A stretch of 64,000 nucleotides of DNA from Sandaracinaceae bacterium (GCA_016706685.1 JADJJE010000014.1:1-64000); one strand, 5' to 3'; positions 26,608 through 35,564 are shown, counted from the first letter of the stretch. The notes: a model not told the origin generated them from the sequence alone. Made by a program: numbers and translations.

Positions 26608-26670
26608 CCGTTGCTGTTCACCGTTGTCGTTGTCCTTGGCGTTGACGGCGACGGCGACGGCGACGGAACC
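26608..26670. repeat. Low-complexity GTT-rich and GACGGC repeat tract
   Basis: Between the lipoprotein and SRPBCC genes a GTT-rich stretch (26613-26640) leads into nearly four perfect copies of the hexamer GACGGC (26644-26666). The sequence is of simple-repeat type. It has no coding potential that I would trust and may be a slippage product. Confidence 0.6.
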
Positions 26671-26684
26671 ACCTGAAAGATAGT

Positions 26685-27179
26685 ATGAAACCTCTCCACG
26701 ACTGCACGGTGGTCGGCCTCGACTACCTCGTCTCCGCCCCCACCTCCATCACGGTCGCCGTCACGGCGCGCGCCACCCCGGCGCAGGTCTTCGCCGCCCT
26801 CGAAGACGCCGCGGCCTGGCCCAAGTGGGCGCCCGCCATCAAGAAGGTCACCTGGACCTCGCCCAAGCCGTTTGGCCTCGGCACCACGCGCACGGTCGAC
26901 CTGGTGGCCGGCATGGTCGCCGAGGAAGAGTTCATCGGCTGGGAGCCCAACCGCCGCATGGCCTTCTACTTCACGCGCACCAGCATGCCGGCCGATGCGT
27001 TCGCGGAGGACTACGTGCTGAGTGACATGGGTGACGGCCGCACGAAGATCGCGTGGACCATGGCCATGACGCCCGAGAAGGGGCGCAAGAACCCGAAGGT
27101 CGTCGATGCGTTGATGGCGAAGGGGAACGCGTGGATGCTGGGGCGGTTCGCCAAGCTGGTGGAGCGCGGGGGTCGCTGA
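26685..27179 (+). CDS. SRPBCC family protein
   Basis: The protein has 164 residues. It shows the typical beta strand then helix opening (ITVAVTARATPAQVFAALEDAAAWPKWAPAI), the middle strands (GTTRTVDLVAGMVAEEEFIGWEP, AFYFTRTSMPADAFAEDYVL) and the C-terminal helix (GNAWMLGRFAKLVERGG). The fold encloses a hydrophobic ligand, and several members are involved in lipid or polyketide handling. It differs clearly from the SRPBCC gene near 1 kb. The gene follows a hexamer-repeat tract, and 17 bp after its stop begins the second copy of the hairpin repeat. Confidence 0.82.
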   Translation: MKPLHDCTVVGLDYLVSAPTSITVAVTARATPAQVFAALEDAAAWPKWAPAIKKVTWTSPKPFGLGTTRTVDLVAGMVAEEEFIGWEPNRRMAFYFTRTSMPADAFAEDYVLSDMGDGRTKIAWTMAMTPEKGRKNPKVVDALMAKGNAWMLGRFAKLVERGGR

Positions 27180-27196
27180 AGGGGGCGTGATCGCGG

Positions 27197-27342
27197 GGAA
27201 GGAGGCGGGCACCCTGGTCTGCGGGATCGCTCGCGCTGGCGCTCGCTCTGGTACCCCCCTGGAAACGGCACTTCGCGCTGCGCGCTGCGTTTGTTTCCGG
27301 GGGCCCCCCAAGTCCCGCTGCCCAGGGCGCCCGCCTCCTTCC
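27197..27342. repeat. Dispersed double-hairpin intergenic repeat, copy B
   Basis: Outer arms at 27197-27217 and 27322-27342 pair over 21 bp with a single A-C mismatch. An inner hairpin at 27254-27303 has arms CCCCCTGGAAAC and GTTTCCGGGGG (one bulge). The shared blocks with copy A are 27207-27225 and 27304-27327. The outer stem sequence differs from copy A, yet both halves changed together and pairing is kept. The remaining intergenic DNA up to ssb at 27651, about 300 bp, holds no gene I can support. Confidence 0.85.
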
Positions 27343-27650
27343 ACGGTGGCGTCTCTGAGCGCTCCGCATGACTCCGGCGGGGACGTGTCGAACCCGCATC
27401 ACACGTCGGGGGTGCTCGGCGGGGGCTCGCCGAAGCGCGCCGGGCCTGGGGCGCCGGAACCTCAGCCGTCCACGCCGCCACGGCTGGTGAATGTCGCATG
27501 GTGCGAGTACGGTGCGGCCTGTTGAGTGCTCTCACGCAACACGGTCTGGTGGTGGCCGACAAGCACCCCGAACTCGGCTGGCCAGCTCCGCGGCTGCTCG
27601 CGGTGCAGAGTGTGCCGGTCGTCAACGCTCGATAGAAACAGGATATCCCC

Positions 27651-28160
27651 ATGGCAGAAGGCCTCAATCGCGTCACTCTCATCGGCAACCTCGGGCAGGA
27701 CCCGGAGCTGCGCCACACCCAGGGCGGCGGCGCCGTGCTCACGCTGCGCATCGCCACCACCGAGTCGTTCTCCAACCGCGCCGGCGAGCGCCAAGAGCGC
27801 ACGGACTGGCACACGGTCAAGCTCTGGGGCAAGCGCGCCGAGGCGCTGGCCGGCATCCTCTCGAAGGGCCGGCAGATCTGCGTCGAAGGGCGCATCCAGT
27901 ACTCCCAGTGGGAGGACAAGCAGGGCCAGAAGCGCACCTCCACGGAGATCAACGCGCAGAACATCATCCTCATCGGCGGCCGGCGTGACGGCGGCGGCGA
28001 CGTGGGCGGTGGTGGCGGTGGCGGCGGTGGTCGCTCGGGTGGCGGCGGCGGTGGTGGCGGGGGCTACGACGACGGCGGCTACGACGGCCCGAGCGGCGGT
28101 GGTGGCGGCGGCGGTGGCTTCCCGTCCGACGACTTCGGCGACGACGACATCCCGTTCTGA
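27651..28160 (+). CDS. ssb: Single-stranded DNA-binding protein
   Basis: It coats single-stranded DNA in replication, repair and recombination. The 169-residue protein begins with the OB fold (NRVTLIGNLGQDPELRHTQ, RTDWHTVKLWGKRAEALAGI, GRIQYSQWEDKQGQKRTSTEI), as usual in bacterial SSB. A very Gly-rich linker with three poly-Gly stretches follows (residues about 112-155). The acidic tip DDDIPF is the canonical hub that binds partner proteins. The gene stands alone, about 470 bp from its upstream neighbour, and has no rpsF or rpsR next to it. Confidence 0.95.
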   Translation: MAEGLNRVTLIGNLGQDPELRHTQGGGAVLTLRIATTESFSNRAGERQERTDWHTVKLWGKRAEALAGILSKGRQICVEGRIQYSQWEDKQGQKRTSTEINAQNIILIGGRRDGGGDVGGGGGGGGGRSGGGGGGGGGYDDGGYDGPSGGGGGGGGFPSDDFGDDDIPF

Positions 28161-28347
28161 GCACTCCTGGTCAGACCAAGGGCTTGCCGGCCGGGTTCTG
28201 GGTGGCGACGCGGCGGACGCTTGACGTGCCCGCGCGTTGCCGCCACATTCCCGCATCAGTTCACGCTTCTGCACGGCAGCCCGGCTAGCCGCGCCACGTC
28301 GAACCCCTCACGAGCCCCCCAGAGCCACCCGGGCTCCTCGAAGACCG

Positions 28348-29229
28348 ATGCAGACCGCTGCCCTCACGCCCACGTTCAGCGCCACGCTCCGCGACCTGGC
28401 CGAGCTCGCCAAGCCGCGCATCACGCTGATGGTCGCCATCACGGCGGCCGGCGGCATGCGCCTCGCTCCCGGCACGGTGGAGCCCTGGCGCGCGGCGGTC
28501 ATGCTGATCACCACCTGCATGGTGGTGGCCGGCGCCAACGCCCTCAACTGCTACCTCGAGCGCGACAGCGACCGCCTCATGCAGCGCACCGCGCGCCGGC
28601 CGCTCCCGGACGGGCGCATGCAGCCGCGCATGGCGCTGATCTTCGGCCTGTTTCTCGGCGCCGTCTCGGTCCCCATTCTCACCCTGGCCATCAACCCGCT
28701 CACGGGCTTGCTGGGGGCCTTCGCGCTCATCAGCTACGTGGCCATCTACACGCCCATGAAGCAGTACACGCCCACGGCGCTGCTGGTGGGCGCCGTGCCG
28801 GGCGCGCTGCCCCCGCTCATGGGCTGGACGGCCATCACCAACGGCCTCGAGGCGCCGGGCCTGGTGCTCTTCTCCATCCTGTTCCTGTGGCAGGTGCCGC
28901 ACTTCATCGCCATCTCCATCTTCCGCCAGGAAGAGTACGAGCGGGCCGGCCTCAAGGTGCTGCCCAGCGTGCGCGGCCTGCAGGCCAGCAAGATGCAGGC
29001 GCTGTTGTGGACGGGCGTGTTGTTCATCACCAGCCTGCTGCTGGTGCCCATGCGCGTGGCGGGCCTCGGCTACGCCATCACCGCGCTGGTCATGGGCGCC
29101 ATGTTCCTGGGCGTGGCGTTCATGGGCCTGCGCGAGTCGGCCGGCGTCAAGTGGGCCAAGCAGCTGTTCGTGACGTCGCTCGTGTACCTCACGGTGCTGT
29201 TCACGGCGCTCATGCTCGACGCGGCCTGA
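28348..29229 (+). CDS. ctaB: Heme O synthase (protoheme IX farnesyltransferase)
   Basis: The inner-membrane prenyltransferase puts a farnesyl group on heme B to make heme O for terminal oxidases. From the ATG at 28348 the protein has 293 residues; the first Met of the open frame (28237) would add 37 unlikely residues. The UbiA-type prenyl/Mg site is NALNCYLERDSDRLMQRTARRP, with the conserved DxxxD. The heme-site segment WQVPHFIAISIFRQEEYE is also clear. About nine membrane helices are visible. It lies 14 bp upstream of a SCO gene, so the two are an operon for cytochrome oxidase assembly. Confidence 0.93.
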   Translation: MQTAALTPTFSATLRDLAELAKPRITLMVAITAAGGMRLAPGTVEPWRAAVMLITTCMVVAGANALNCYLERDSDRLMQRTARRPLPDGRMQPRMALIFGLFLGAVSVPILTLAINPLTGLLGAFALISYVAIYTPMKQYTPTALLVGAVPGALPPLMGWTAITNGLEAPGLVLFSILFLWQVPHFIAISIFRQEEYERAGLKVLPSVRGLQASKMQALLWTGVLFITSLLLVPMRVAGLGYAITALVMGAMFLGVAFMGLRESAGVKWAKQLFVTSLVYLTVLFTALMLDAA

Positions 29230-29243
29230 GGGGCGCTGCGTTG

Positions 29244-29885
29244 GTGAACGCGAGCCAGCACCGAGTGAGCGTTGGGCCGGCCTGGCGACACGTGGGCGTG
29301 CCTGCCGGGCTGCTCGTCATGTGCGCCGCGCTGCTGAGCGCCGCCGTGCTGGGCTGCGAGCCCGAGCGCCCACTGCCGCCCGTGCTGCACGCCCTCCCGG
29401 ACTTCCGCGCCCAGGACCAAGCCGGGCAGGCGTTCACGCTCGCGGACATGGACGGCAAGGTGTGGATCGCGAACTTCGTCTTCACCGACTGCCCTAGCGT
29501 GTGCCCCATGCTCACCGCGCAGATGAGCAACCTGCAGCGCCGGCTCGCCCCCCAGGCCCCCGAGCTGCGCTACGTCTCCATCAGCGTGGACCCGGTGCGC
29601 GACACGCCTCCCGTTCTGGCCGAGTACGCGGCCCGGCACAACGCCGACCTCTCCACCTGGCGCTTCCTCACGCTGGGCGACCACGCCGCCACCACGCGGC
29701 TCTTGATGACCGGCTTCCGCGTGCGCATGGGCGAGCGCGAGGCCCAGCCGGCCGGGGGCTACGACATCATGCACGCCAGCCACTTCGTGCTGGTGGACGG
29801 GCAGCACCGCGTGCGCGGGTACTACAGCACGGACGCCGAGGGGCTCGGCAACCTCGAGCTGGACGCCCTGGCCCTGCTGCGCTGA
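29244..29885 (+). CDS. SCO1/SenC family copper chaperone, lipoprotein
   Basis: From the GTG at 29244 (a TTG lies just upstream at 29241) the protein has 213 residues. The N-terminal signal ends in a lipobox (LLSAAVLGCEP, Cys38). The thioredoxin-like fold carries the copper site: CPSVCP, with Cys-x-x-x-Cys, and the distant His in HASHFVLVD. SVDPVRDTP is the conserved Asp segment. SCO proteins deliver copper to the CuA centre of cytochrome c oxidase subunit II. The start is 14 bp after ctaB, which fits joint action in oxidase assembly. Confidence 0.92.
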   Translation: MNASQHRVSVGPAWRHVGVPAGLLVMCAALLSAAVLGCEPERPLPPVLHALPDFRAQDQAGQAFTLADMDGKVWIANFVFTDCPSVCPMLTAQMSNLQRRLAPQAPELRYVSISVDPVRDTPPVLAEYAARHNADLSTWRFLTLGDHAATTRLLMTGFRVRMGEREAQPAGGYDIMHASHFVLVDGQHRVRGYYSTDAEGLGNLELDALALLR

Positions 29886-29992
29886 CCCAGGCGCCCGCAA
29901 CTTCGACCACGCCACGTGAACGTCCACGCGGAGGGTTTGGCTTCTGTCGGGGTCTTCGTGACGGATCGCGCGCTTTGGGCTACGACGCCCGC

Positions 29993-31195
29993 ATGCCTCT
30001 CTCCCTGTCGAAGCGGCTGGACGTCATCGAGCCGTCCGCCACGGTCGCCATCTCCACCCGCGCGAACGAGCTGAAGGCGTCCGGAGTGGACATCCTCTCG
30101 TTCAGCGTGGGCGAGCCGGACTTCAACACGCCGGCGCACATCAACGACGCCGCGAAGAAGGCCATCGACAACGGCGCCACGCGCTACACCGCGGCGCGCG
30201 GTATCATCGAGCTGCGCAAGGCCATCTGCGCCACGTCCAAGGCGCGCCGCGGCGTGGAACACACGCCCAGCGAGGTGGTGGTCTCCGTGGGCGCGAAGCA
30301 CACGCTCTTCAACCTCGCGCTGGCGCTCTACGAGCCCGGCGACGAGGTCATCGTGCCCACGCCCTACTGGGTGAGCTACCCCGAGCACGCCAAGCTCGGC
30401 GGCGCCACGCCGGTCATCGTCGAGACCACGGCGGCCGAGGGCTTCCGCCTCACGCCCGAGAAGCTGCGCGCCGTGGTCACCCCCAAGACCAAGGCGCTGG
30501 TGCTCTGCTCGCCCAGCAACCCCACCGGCGCGGCCTACACCGGCGAGCAGCTGCGCGCGCTGGCCGACGTCATCGCCGAGGGCGACTACTGGGTCATCGT
30601 GGACGAGATCTACGCGCAGCTCGTGTACGGCGGCTTCCAGCAGAAGTCGCTCCTCGAGGTGGCGCCCGAGCTCAAGAGCCGCACCATCATCGTGGACGGC
30701 GTCAGCAAGACCTTCGCCATGACCGGCTGGCGCATCGGCTGGATGCTCGCCCCCGCGCACGTCTGCACGGCCTGCGACACCATCCAGGGCCAGGCCACCA
30801 CCAACCCCACCACGGCAGCTCAGTGGGCCGCCCTCGCAGCGCTGACCGGCCCGTGGGAGCCCATGGAGGCCATGCGCGCCGCGTTCGAAGAGCGCCGCAG
30901 CATCATCGTGGACGGCCTCAACGCCATCCCCGGCTTCGAGTGCTTGCTGCCCGAAGGCGCGTTCTATGCGTTCCCGAGCGTGCAGGGCCTCATGGGCAAG
31001 ACCGCCGAGGACGGCGTGGTCATGACCGACGACGTCGCGTTCTCGAAGTACCTCCTCGAGGTGGCCAAGGTGGCCGTGGTGCCGGGCAGCGCGTTCGGCG
31101 CCCCGGGCTTCCTGCGCATGAGCTACGCGGCCAGCAACGAGCAGATCCGCGAGGGCCTGCGCCGCATCGCCGAAGCCGTCGCCAAGCTGAAGTGA
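29993..31195 (+). CDS. PLP-dependent aminotransferase (class I, aspartate type)
   Basis: The protein has 400 residues. Motifs of fold-type I aminotransferases occur in order: FSVGEPDFNTP, TRYTAARGIIELRKAI, TPYWVSYPEHAKLGGA, SPSNPTGAAYTGEQL, and SKTFAMTGWRIGWM with the Lys that forms the Schiff base. The late substrate-binding Arg is in APGFLRMSYAAS. It best fits the Ib aspartate/prephenate group (AspC of thermophiles and alphaproteobacteria). The start is clear from N-terminal alignment. The gene is flanked by the SCO gene and a DUF2378-like gene, both on the same strand but at a distance that suggests its own promoter. Confidence 0.93.
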   Translation: MPLSLSKRLDVIEPSATVAISTRANELKASGVDILSFSVGEPDFNTPAHINDAAKKAIDNGATRYTAARGIIELRKAICATSKARRGVEHTPSEVVVSVGAKHTLFNLALALYEPGDEVIVPTPYWVSYPEHAKLGGATPVIVETTAAEGFRLTPEKLRAVVTPKTKALVLCSPSNPTGAAYTGEQLRALADVIAEGDYWVIVDEIYAQLVYGGFQQKSLLEVAPELKSRTIIVDGVSKTFAMTGWRIGWMLAPAHVCTACDTIQGQATTNPTTAAQWAALAALTGPWEPMEAMRAAFEERRSIIVDGLNAIPGFECLLPEGAFYAFPSVQGLMGKTAEDGVVMTDDVAFSKYLLEVAKVAVVPGSAFGAPGFLRMSYAASNEQIREGLRRIAEAVAKLK

Positions 31196-31230
31196 GCTGA
31201 CCGGGCCCGGTTCGTGGTAGCACTGCGGGC

Positions 31231-31788
31231 ATGCCATCGGACGTGCCCCTGGTCGCTGGGTCGAATCTGCAGGTGTCCCGCAGGGTGGCGCGCCAATTCG
31301 TCGGCGACGAAGCCTTCGAGCGCGGCCTCCTCGCCCTCACGCCCGAGGAGCGCGCTGCCTACATGGACAGCACCGTGCTCTCCTGGGTGCCCGTGGCCAT
31401 GATCGACCGCGCCATGGAGGAGATCGCGCGCGCCGCGCGCATTCCCGCCGAGGAGCTGGTGGTGCACGTCACGCGCGTGTCGCAGGAGGAGATGCTGCAC
31501 ACCATCTACCGAATCCTGATGCGCATCACCACGGACGAGGCGCTCATCGGCCGCACCAACACCTTCTACTCGAAGGTCTACGACACGGGCTCTCTCAGCA
31601 GCGAGTTTCCGTCGCCGGGGCGCGCCAACGTGACGCTCACCGGCTGGCCCAGCATTCCGTCGCTGCAGATCACGGCGCTGGGCGCGGGCATCGAGACCAC
31701 GCTGCGTTGCGCGGGCCGCAAGGAGGCGCGGGTGCACGGCAAGCGCACGGCAGACGGCGCGGTCTACACGTGCACGTGGAAGAAGTAG
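31231..31788 (+). CDS. DUF2378-like protein (Myxococcota-specific family)
   Basis: The protein has 185 residues. It resembles the TIGR02265/DUF2378 family found mainly in myxobacteria: an N-terminal helical region (DEAFERGLLALTPEERAAYMDS), then YSKVYDTGSLSSEFPSPGRANVTLTGWP, where the Tyr-Asp-x-Gly turn and strand match the family core. No enzyme motif is visible and the biochemical role of the family is unknown. It has no signal peptide. The gene is 35 bp after the aminotransferase gene, so read-through is possible, and it is convergent with the MYXO-CTERM protein. Confidence 0.75.
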   Translation: MPSDVPLVAGSNLQVSRRVARQFVGDEAFERGLLALTPEERAAYMDSTVLSWVPVAMIDRAMEEIARAARIPAEELVVHVTRVSQEEMLHTIYRILMRITTDEALIGRTNTFYSKVYDTGSLSSEFPSPGRANVTLTGWPSIPSLQITALGAGIETTLRCAGRKEARVHGKRTADGAVYTCTWKK

Positions 31789-31807
31789 CGCAGCCGGCCT
31801 CCGGCGA

Positions 31808-33283
31808 TCACGACCGGCGCCGGCGCCGCCAGGCCACGCCCACCACCAGGGCGAACGCGAGGCCGAGCGGCAGCGTCTGACCTTCGCGCGAGCCAGCAGC
31901 CGGCACGCGGCAGCCACACGCGCCGCCCGCCAGCGATCCGGGCACGATCACCGCACCGTCGGGCAGCAGGATGGCGCCGTCGGGGAGGACCACCGCGCCA
32001 TCGGGGAGGACCACGCCGTTGTCCACCAGCGCGCCGTCGGGCGTGACGCCGTTGTCCACGATGCCCATGTCCGGCAGGGGCGGGAACGGGGCCGTGCCGC
32101 GCAGGTCGAGCGTGACCGTGGGCGCGTCCGGGTCGTTGGTCTCCACCATGGCCAGCGCCAGCGCCTCGCCCGGGACGGTGGGCGAGAACGTGAGGTTCAC
32201 TCGCTGAAAGCTGCCCGGCGGGATGACCAACTCATCGGTCACCGCGTCGAAGGGCGCGGGCAGCGTGCTCATGTCCACGTGCAGCGTGGCCTCGCCGAAG
32301 TTGCGCACGGTGGCCTGCAGCATGCTGCTGCCGCCCACCTCGGTCTCGGGGAAGTTGTAGATGGTGGAGATGAAGCGCACGTCGGGCAGCGGAACATGCG
32401 CCGGCACGGTGGCGAACGCGGCCGGCCCGTCCGACTCGAAGGCCTGGAGAGCGAAGCTGGTGATGTCGAAGCTGGCGAGCTCGAAGGTGAAGAACTCGAC
32501 GGTGATCACGGGGATCAGCTCCACGCTCACCGCGTACTCGAAGGAGCCGACCGGGCGGGTGGGGATGTTCTGGAACGCCCCGAAGCCGGCCGTGGCGTTG
32601 ACCGGGCCCACGAGCGTGCCCTGCGTCTCGGCCAGCACGGTCACACCATCCACCAGCATGTTGTCGGTCTGGTAGGTGGTGTCCATGCGGCCGCGGATGT
32701 CGAGCCCGCCGCCCACGGAGAGGCCCACGATGACCGGAACGGAGAAGTTGGCGACGCGGATGCGCGACGTCGTGGTGGTGAGCGTGACTGGGCGCCCGGC
32801 CTGGCCTGGCAGCAGCAGGGGCGCGAAGGTCTGCGTGCCGCGGAACGCGAGGTTGGTGGGCAGCCCAACGGGGATGTCGAACGTGCGGTTGATGTCTCCC
32901 AGCGCCGTGTCGATATCGAGCTTCAGCTGAACCGAGAACACCAGGCCGAAGTCGATGTTGAGCTGGCCCATGCCCTGGTCGCCGGTCAGGTGCACCGTGA
33001 GCGGTGAGGGCCAGTCCGCGCGCAACATGCCACGCATGTCCACGGTGGTGCGGCTCAACAATCCGAACGCCACGCGGATGGAAACGTCCGAGCCATTCGG
33101 AATGAAGCCCGTGTCGAAGCCGATGTCGTTGAACAGGCGCGCCTCGCCACGCCAGTTCACGGGCACGTTCTGGCAGCGGATGTCGTCCCCCGCGCACAGC
33201 TGGGCGGACGCGGACGACGCGTTCAGCGCGAGAAAGGCCACCACCACGCCCACGAAGGACAACCGGCTACGCGAGCACACCAT
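31808..33283 (-). CDS. Exported protein with choice-of-anchor D repeat and MYXO-CTERM tail
   Basis: From the ATG at 33283 the protein has 491 residues (an in-frame start at 33319 gives 503). A signal peptide (RLSFVGVVVAFLALNASSASA) leads a beta-rich protein. Near residue 330 is a choice-of-anchor-D-like Ig domain (ETEVGGSSMLQATVRNFGEATLHVDM). A linker of repeated LPDGAV/LPDGAI units (31945-32060) follows. The end, GACGCR then a helix and WRRRRRS, is a MYXO-CTERM sorting signal, which puts the protein on the cell surface, probably cleaved and anchored through the Cys. The gene is alone on its strand. Confidence 0.82.
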   Translation of the reverse strand: MVCSRSRLSFVGVVVAFLALNASSASAQLCAGDDIRCQNVPVNWRGEARLFNDIGFDTGFIPNGSDVSIRVAFGLLSRTTVDMRGMLRADWPSPLTVHLTGDQGMGQLNIDFGLVFSVQLKLDIDTALGDINRTFDIPVGLPTNLAFRGTQTFAPLLLPGQAGRPVTLTTTTSRIRVANFSVPVIVGLSVGGGLDIRGRMDTTYQTDNMLVDGVTVLAETQGTLVGPVNATAGFGAFQNIPTRPVGSFEYAVSVELIPVITVEFFTFELASFDITSFALQAFESDGPAAFATVPAHVPLPDVRFISTIYNFPETEVGGSSMLQATVRNFGEATLHVDMSTLPAPFDAVTDELVIPPGSFQRVNLTFSPTVPGEALALAMVETNDPDAPTVTLDLRGTAPFPPLPDMGIVDNGVTPDGALVDNGVVLPDGAVVLPDGAILLPDGAVIVPGSLAGGACGCRVPAAGSREGQTLPLGLAFALVVGVAWRRRRRS

Positions 33284-33387
33284 TGGCATAGAGTGCCAAA
33301 TTGGCCCCCTGGCCGTCAATGTCTGGGCCGCGAAAGTGTGTACTTCCCGGACAGCGTCAGCTCCGTCTGGGCGTGTAGACTGCCCCG

Positions 33388-34416
33388 GTGAGCCAGCGCG
33401 CGACCTTCCACCTCTTCGCCCTGCTGACCCTCGTGGGCATCGGGGCCAGCGCCCAAGGATGTTCCTCCCCCGACGTGAACCACGCGCGCTGGATGAGCGA
33501 TGTGGTGGCGCGCTACGACCACGACGGCGTGTTGACGCTCCGCGACGTCTGCTGGCCGCGCTCGCACGACACCGGCACGTACATGGAGACCATGTGTCGC
33601 AGCCGCTTCTCGAGCGCGTGCAACACCCAGACGCAGCACCTCACCATGGCGGGTCAGCTCGAGGCGGGAGCGCGCGCGTTCGACGTGCGGCCCGAGGTGT
33701 TCGAGGGCGACTACGTGACGCACCACACCACGACGTGCGGTGGCCTCGGCTGCCTGGGCACGCCGCTGACCCAGCTTCTGGGCGAGCTGCGCGCGTTCCT
33801 GGACACGCACCCGGAGCTGGTCTTCATCGAACTGGGCGCCTACTGCGGCACGGGCCCGGACGACCAGGGTTTGATCGACCTGGTGAGCAACACGCTGGGC
33901 GAGCGCCTGTATCGCGACCCTGAAGGCGAGACGCGGCCGCTGGTGGAGCGGCCTCTCGGCAGCTTGATGTCGTCCGACGGACGGAGCGGCCACGCCATCA
34001 TCGTCTACGAGGGGCTCGCGGACACGGTCGAGCTGCGCCGCGCGGGGCGCTTCGCGCGGAGCCAGCTGCCCGTGGAAGGTGGCTGGAGCAACGTCACGGA
34101 CGTGGAGCTCCTGCGCGCGGATCAGGTGGCCCGCTTCGAAGCCTTCGACCCGAGCGGCGACACGCTCTTCGAGCTGTCGTGGACGCTCACGCAGGATCAG
34201 GCGCTGGCGGTGAGCTGCATCGGGCCGCCCGAGGAGGCCACGTCCATCCGGGAGCTCGCAGAGCTGGCCAACCCCCAGCTGGCGCCCACCCTCACCGCGC
34301 TCATCGACAGCGGCGAGATCCGCGCGGGCCGCATCCCGAACGTGATCTCGCTCGACTTCGTGGACACCTTCGTGACCGACGAGTGCCTGCGACTCACGCA
34401 CCTGCACCTTCGCTGA
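33388..34416 (+). CDS. Exported phosphatidylinositol-specific phospholipase C-like protein
   Basis: The protein has 342 residues from a GTG at 33388. The N-terminus is a lipoprotein-type signal with a weak lipobox (SAQGCSS). The X-domain features of PI-PLC are visible: WPRSHDTGTYM with the first catalytic His, LEAGARAFDVRPE, then YVTHHTTTCGG with the second His, and LVFIELGAY. It should act outside the cell or in the periplasm on phosphoinositide or glycosyl-phosphatidylinositol-type lipids, though bacterial members vary. An unusual feature is the many Cys residues in the X-domain. The downstream secreted-protein gene starts 28 bp later, a possible operon. Confidence 0.82.
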   Translation: MSQRATFHLFALLTLVGIGASAQGCSSPDVNHARWMSDVVARYDHDGVLTLRDVCWPRSHDTGTYMETMCRSRFSSACNTQTQHLTMAGQLEAGARAFDVRPEVFEGDYVTHHTTTCGGLGCLGTPLTQLLGELRAFLDTHPELVFIELGAYCGTGPDDQGLIDLVSNTLGERLYRDPEGETRPLVERPLGSLMSSDGRSGHAIIVYEGLADTVELRRAGRFARSQLPVEGGWSNVTDVELLRADQVARFEAFDPSGDTLFELSWTLTQDQALAVSCIGPPEEATSIRELAELANPQLAPTLTALIDSGEIRAGRIPNVISLDFVDTFVTDECLRLTHLHLR

Positions 34417-34444
34417 CCCGCGCGCCGGGGGCATACTGTGGGGC

Positions 34445-35545
34445 ATGCAACGCAGCCCCTCCCGCTTCGCGCTCGCGCTCGTGCTGACACTCCTCGAAAC
34501 CCCTGTGGCACGCGCCGATCAGCCCGCCGAGCCGGCGGACCCGGCGAGGCCCGTCAACCGCTGCCAGATCGCGGGCCAGCACGTGTCGGGCGTGGTCTCC
34601 GTGGACTTGGGCGATGGGCGGCACGCGGAGCTCACGCTGGTGGACGTGGGCGCCATCGTGGCCATGGCCCCTGCGCTGAACGACGTGCTCGTCTACGTGA
34701 ACGCGCCCATGAGCTTCTCGGGGCGCTTCGTCTCGCGCGACCTGGGCGGGCCCGCGGCCTATGTGGCGCGCACCTACCGCTCGCCCGATGGCGGACTGCA
34801 GCTCGCGCCCAGCGTGCCGTTCGAGATCACGCTTGGGAGCGACCCGTCCATGGCCAGCGTGCGGTTGCCCGCGCCCTTCGGCGACGGGGCGCTGCTCATC
34901 ACCGTGCCGTGTGCGGAGCTGCGTGCTGGTGCCCCCCGCGCCAACACCCGGCCGCGCCCGGTGGAGGCTCGCCCTCGTTTGCTCACGTTGCTGCCCGGCA
35001 CGCGCATCCTCTCCGAGCCAGGCACTGCGGGCACCGAGCTCGCGCGCGTGGAACGTACGGCTGGCGCGCCGCAGCCGGTTCAACTCGTCGGCCGCGTGGG
35101 CTCCGCGCGAGACGGGTTCGTGCGCGTCTCGCTGAGCGTGGGCCCGGCTCGCATCCACGGCTTCGTGCCCGAGGGAAGCGTCAGCTCGCTGGGGGTGGGC
35201 CTCGGCCCCGCGGCGTTCGCGGGCGACCACGCCCTGCAAATCGAGACCCTCAGCAGGACGACGCGGGTGCGTCTGCCCGTGGGCACGCCCATCTTCGCGA
35301 GCTCCACCGCCACGCGCGGCTGGGCCAGCGTCACCGCTCCCCTGCACGTCTTCCTGCGCGCGCATCGCACGGGCGAGCGCCCGGCCATCACGCTGGGGCC
35401 CGAGCTGTTCGACAACCACCCTTGTCGCTACGACGGTGTGGCGGGGCGGCTGTCTTGCGGCGACGCGCGCGCGGTGCCCAAGCTGAGCCTGCGCTCGTGC
35501 ACCGGCTCCACCTGCGTGGACGTCGCCTACGTGAACCCGCCCTGA
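34445..35545 (+). CDS. Hypothetical secreted protein
   Basis: The protein has 366 residues. A signal peptide (RFALALVLTLLETPVARA) leads into a mature protein of two beta-rich halves joined by a Pro/Arg linker (near APRANTRPRPVEARPRLL). Six or so cysteines are spaced as in extracellular disulfide proteins; two lie close together near the end (RSCTGSTCVD). No family is recognised. It starts 28 bp after the PI-PLC-like gene, so the two may be coexpressed. A hairpin follows over its stop codon, where it converges with the membrane protein. Confidence 0.68.
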   Translation: MQRSPSRFALALVLTLLETPVARADQPAEPADPARPVNRCQIAGQHVSGVVSVDLGDGRHAELTLVDVGAIVAMAPALNDVLVYVNAPMSFSGRFVSRDLGGPAAYVARTYRSPDGGLQLAPSVPFEITLGSDPSMASVRLPAPFGDGALLITVPCAELRAGAPRANTRPRPVEARPRLLTLLPGTRILSEPGTAGTELARVERTAGAPQPVQLVGRVGSARDGFVRVSLSVGPARIHGFVPEGSVSSLGVGLGPAAFAGDHALQIETLSRTTRVRLPVGTPIFASSTATRGWASVTAPLHVFLRAHRTGERPAITLGPELFDNHPCRYDGVAGRLSCGDARAVPKLSLRSCTGSTCVDVAYVNPP

Positions 35546-35564
35546 GGCGGCCCACTCAGGCGGG
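35536..35564. terminator. Candidate bidirectional hairpin at convergent gene ends
   Basis: CCCGCCCTGAG (35536-35546) pairs with CTCAGGCGGG (35555-35564) with one bulge. The plus-strand stop codon is in the left arm and the minus-strand stop in the right arm. No T-tract is present. Confidence 0.4.
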
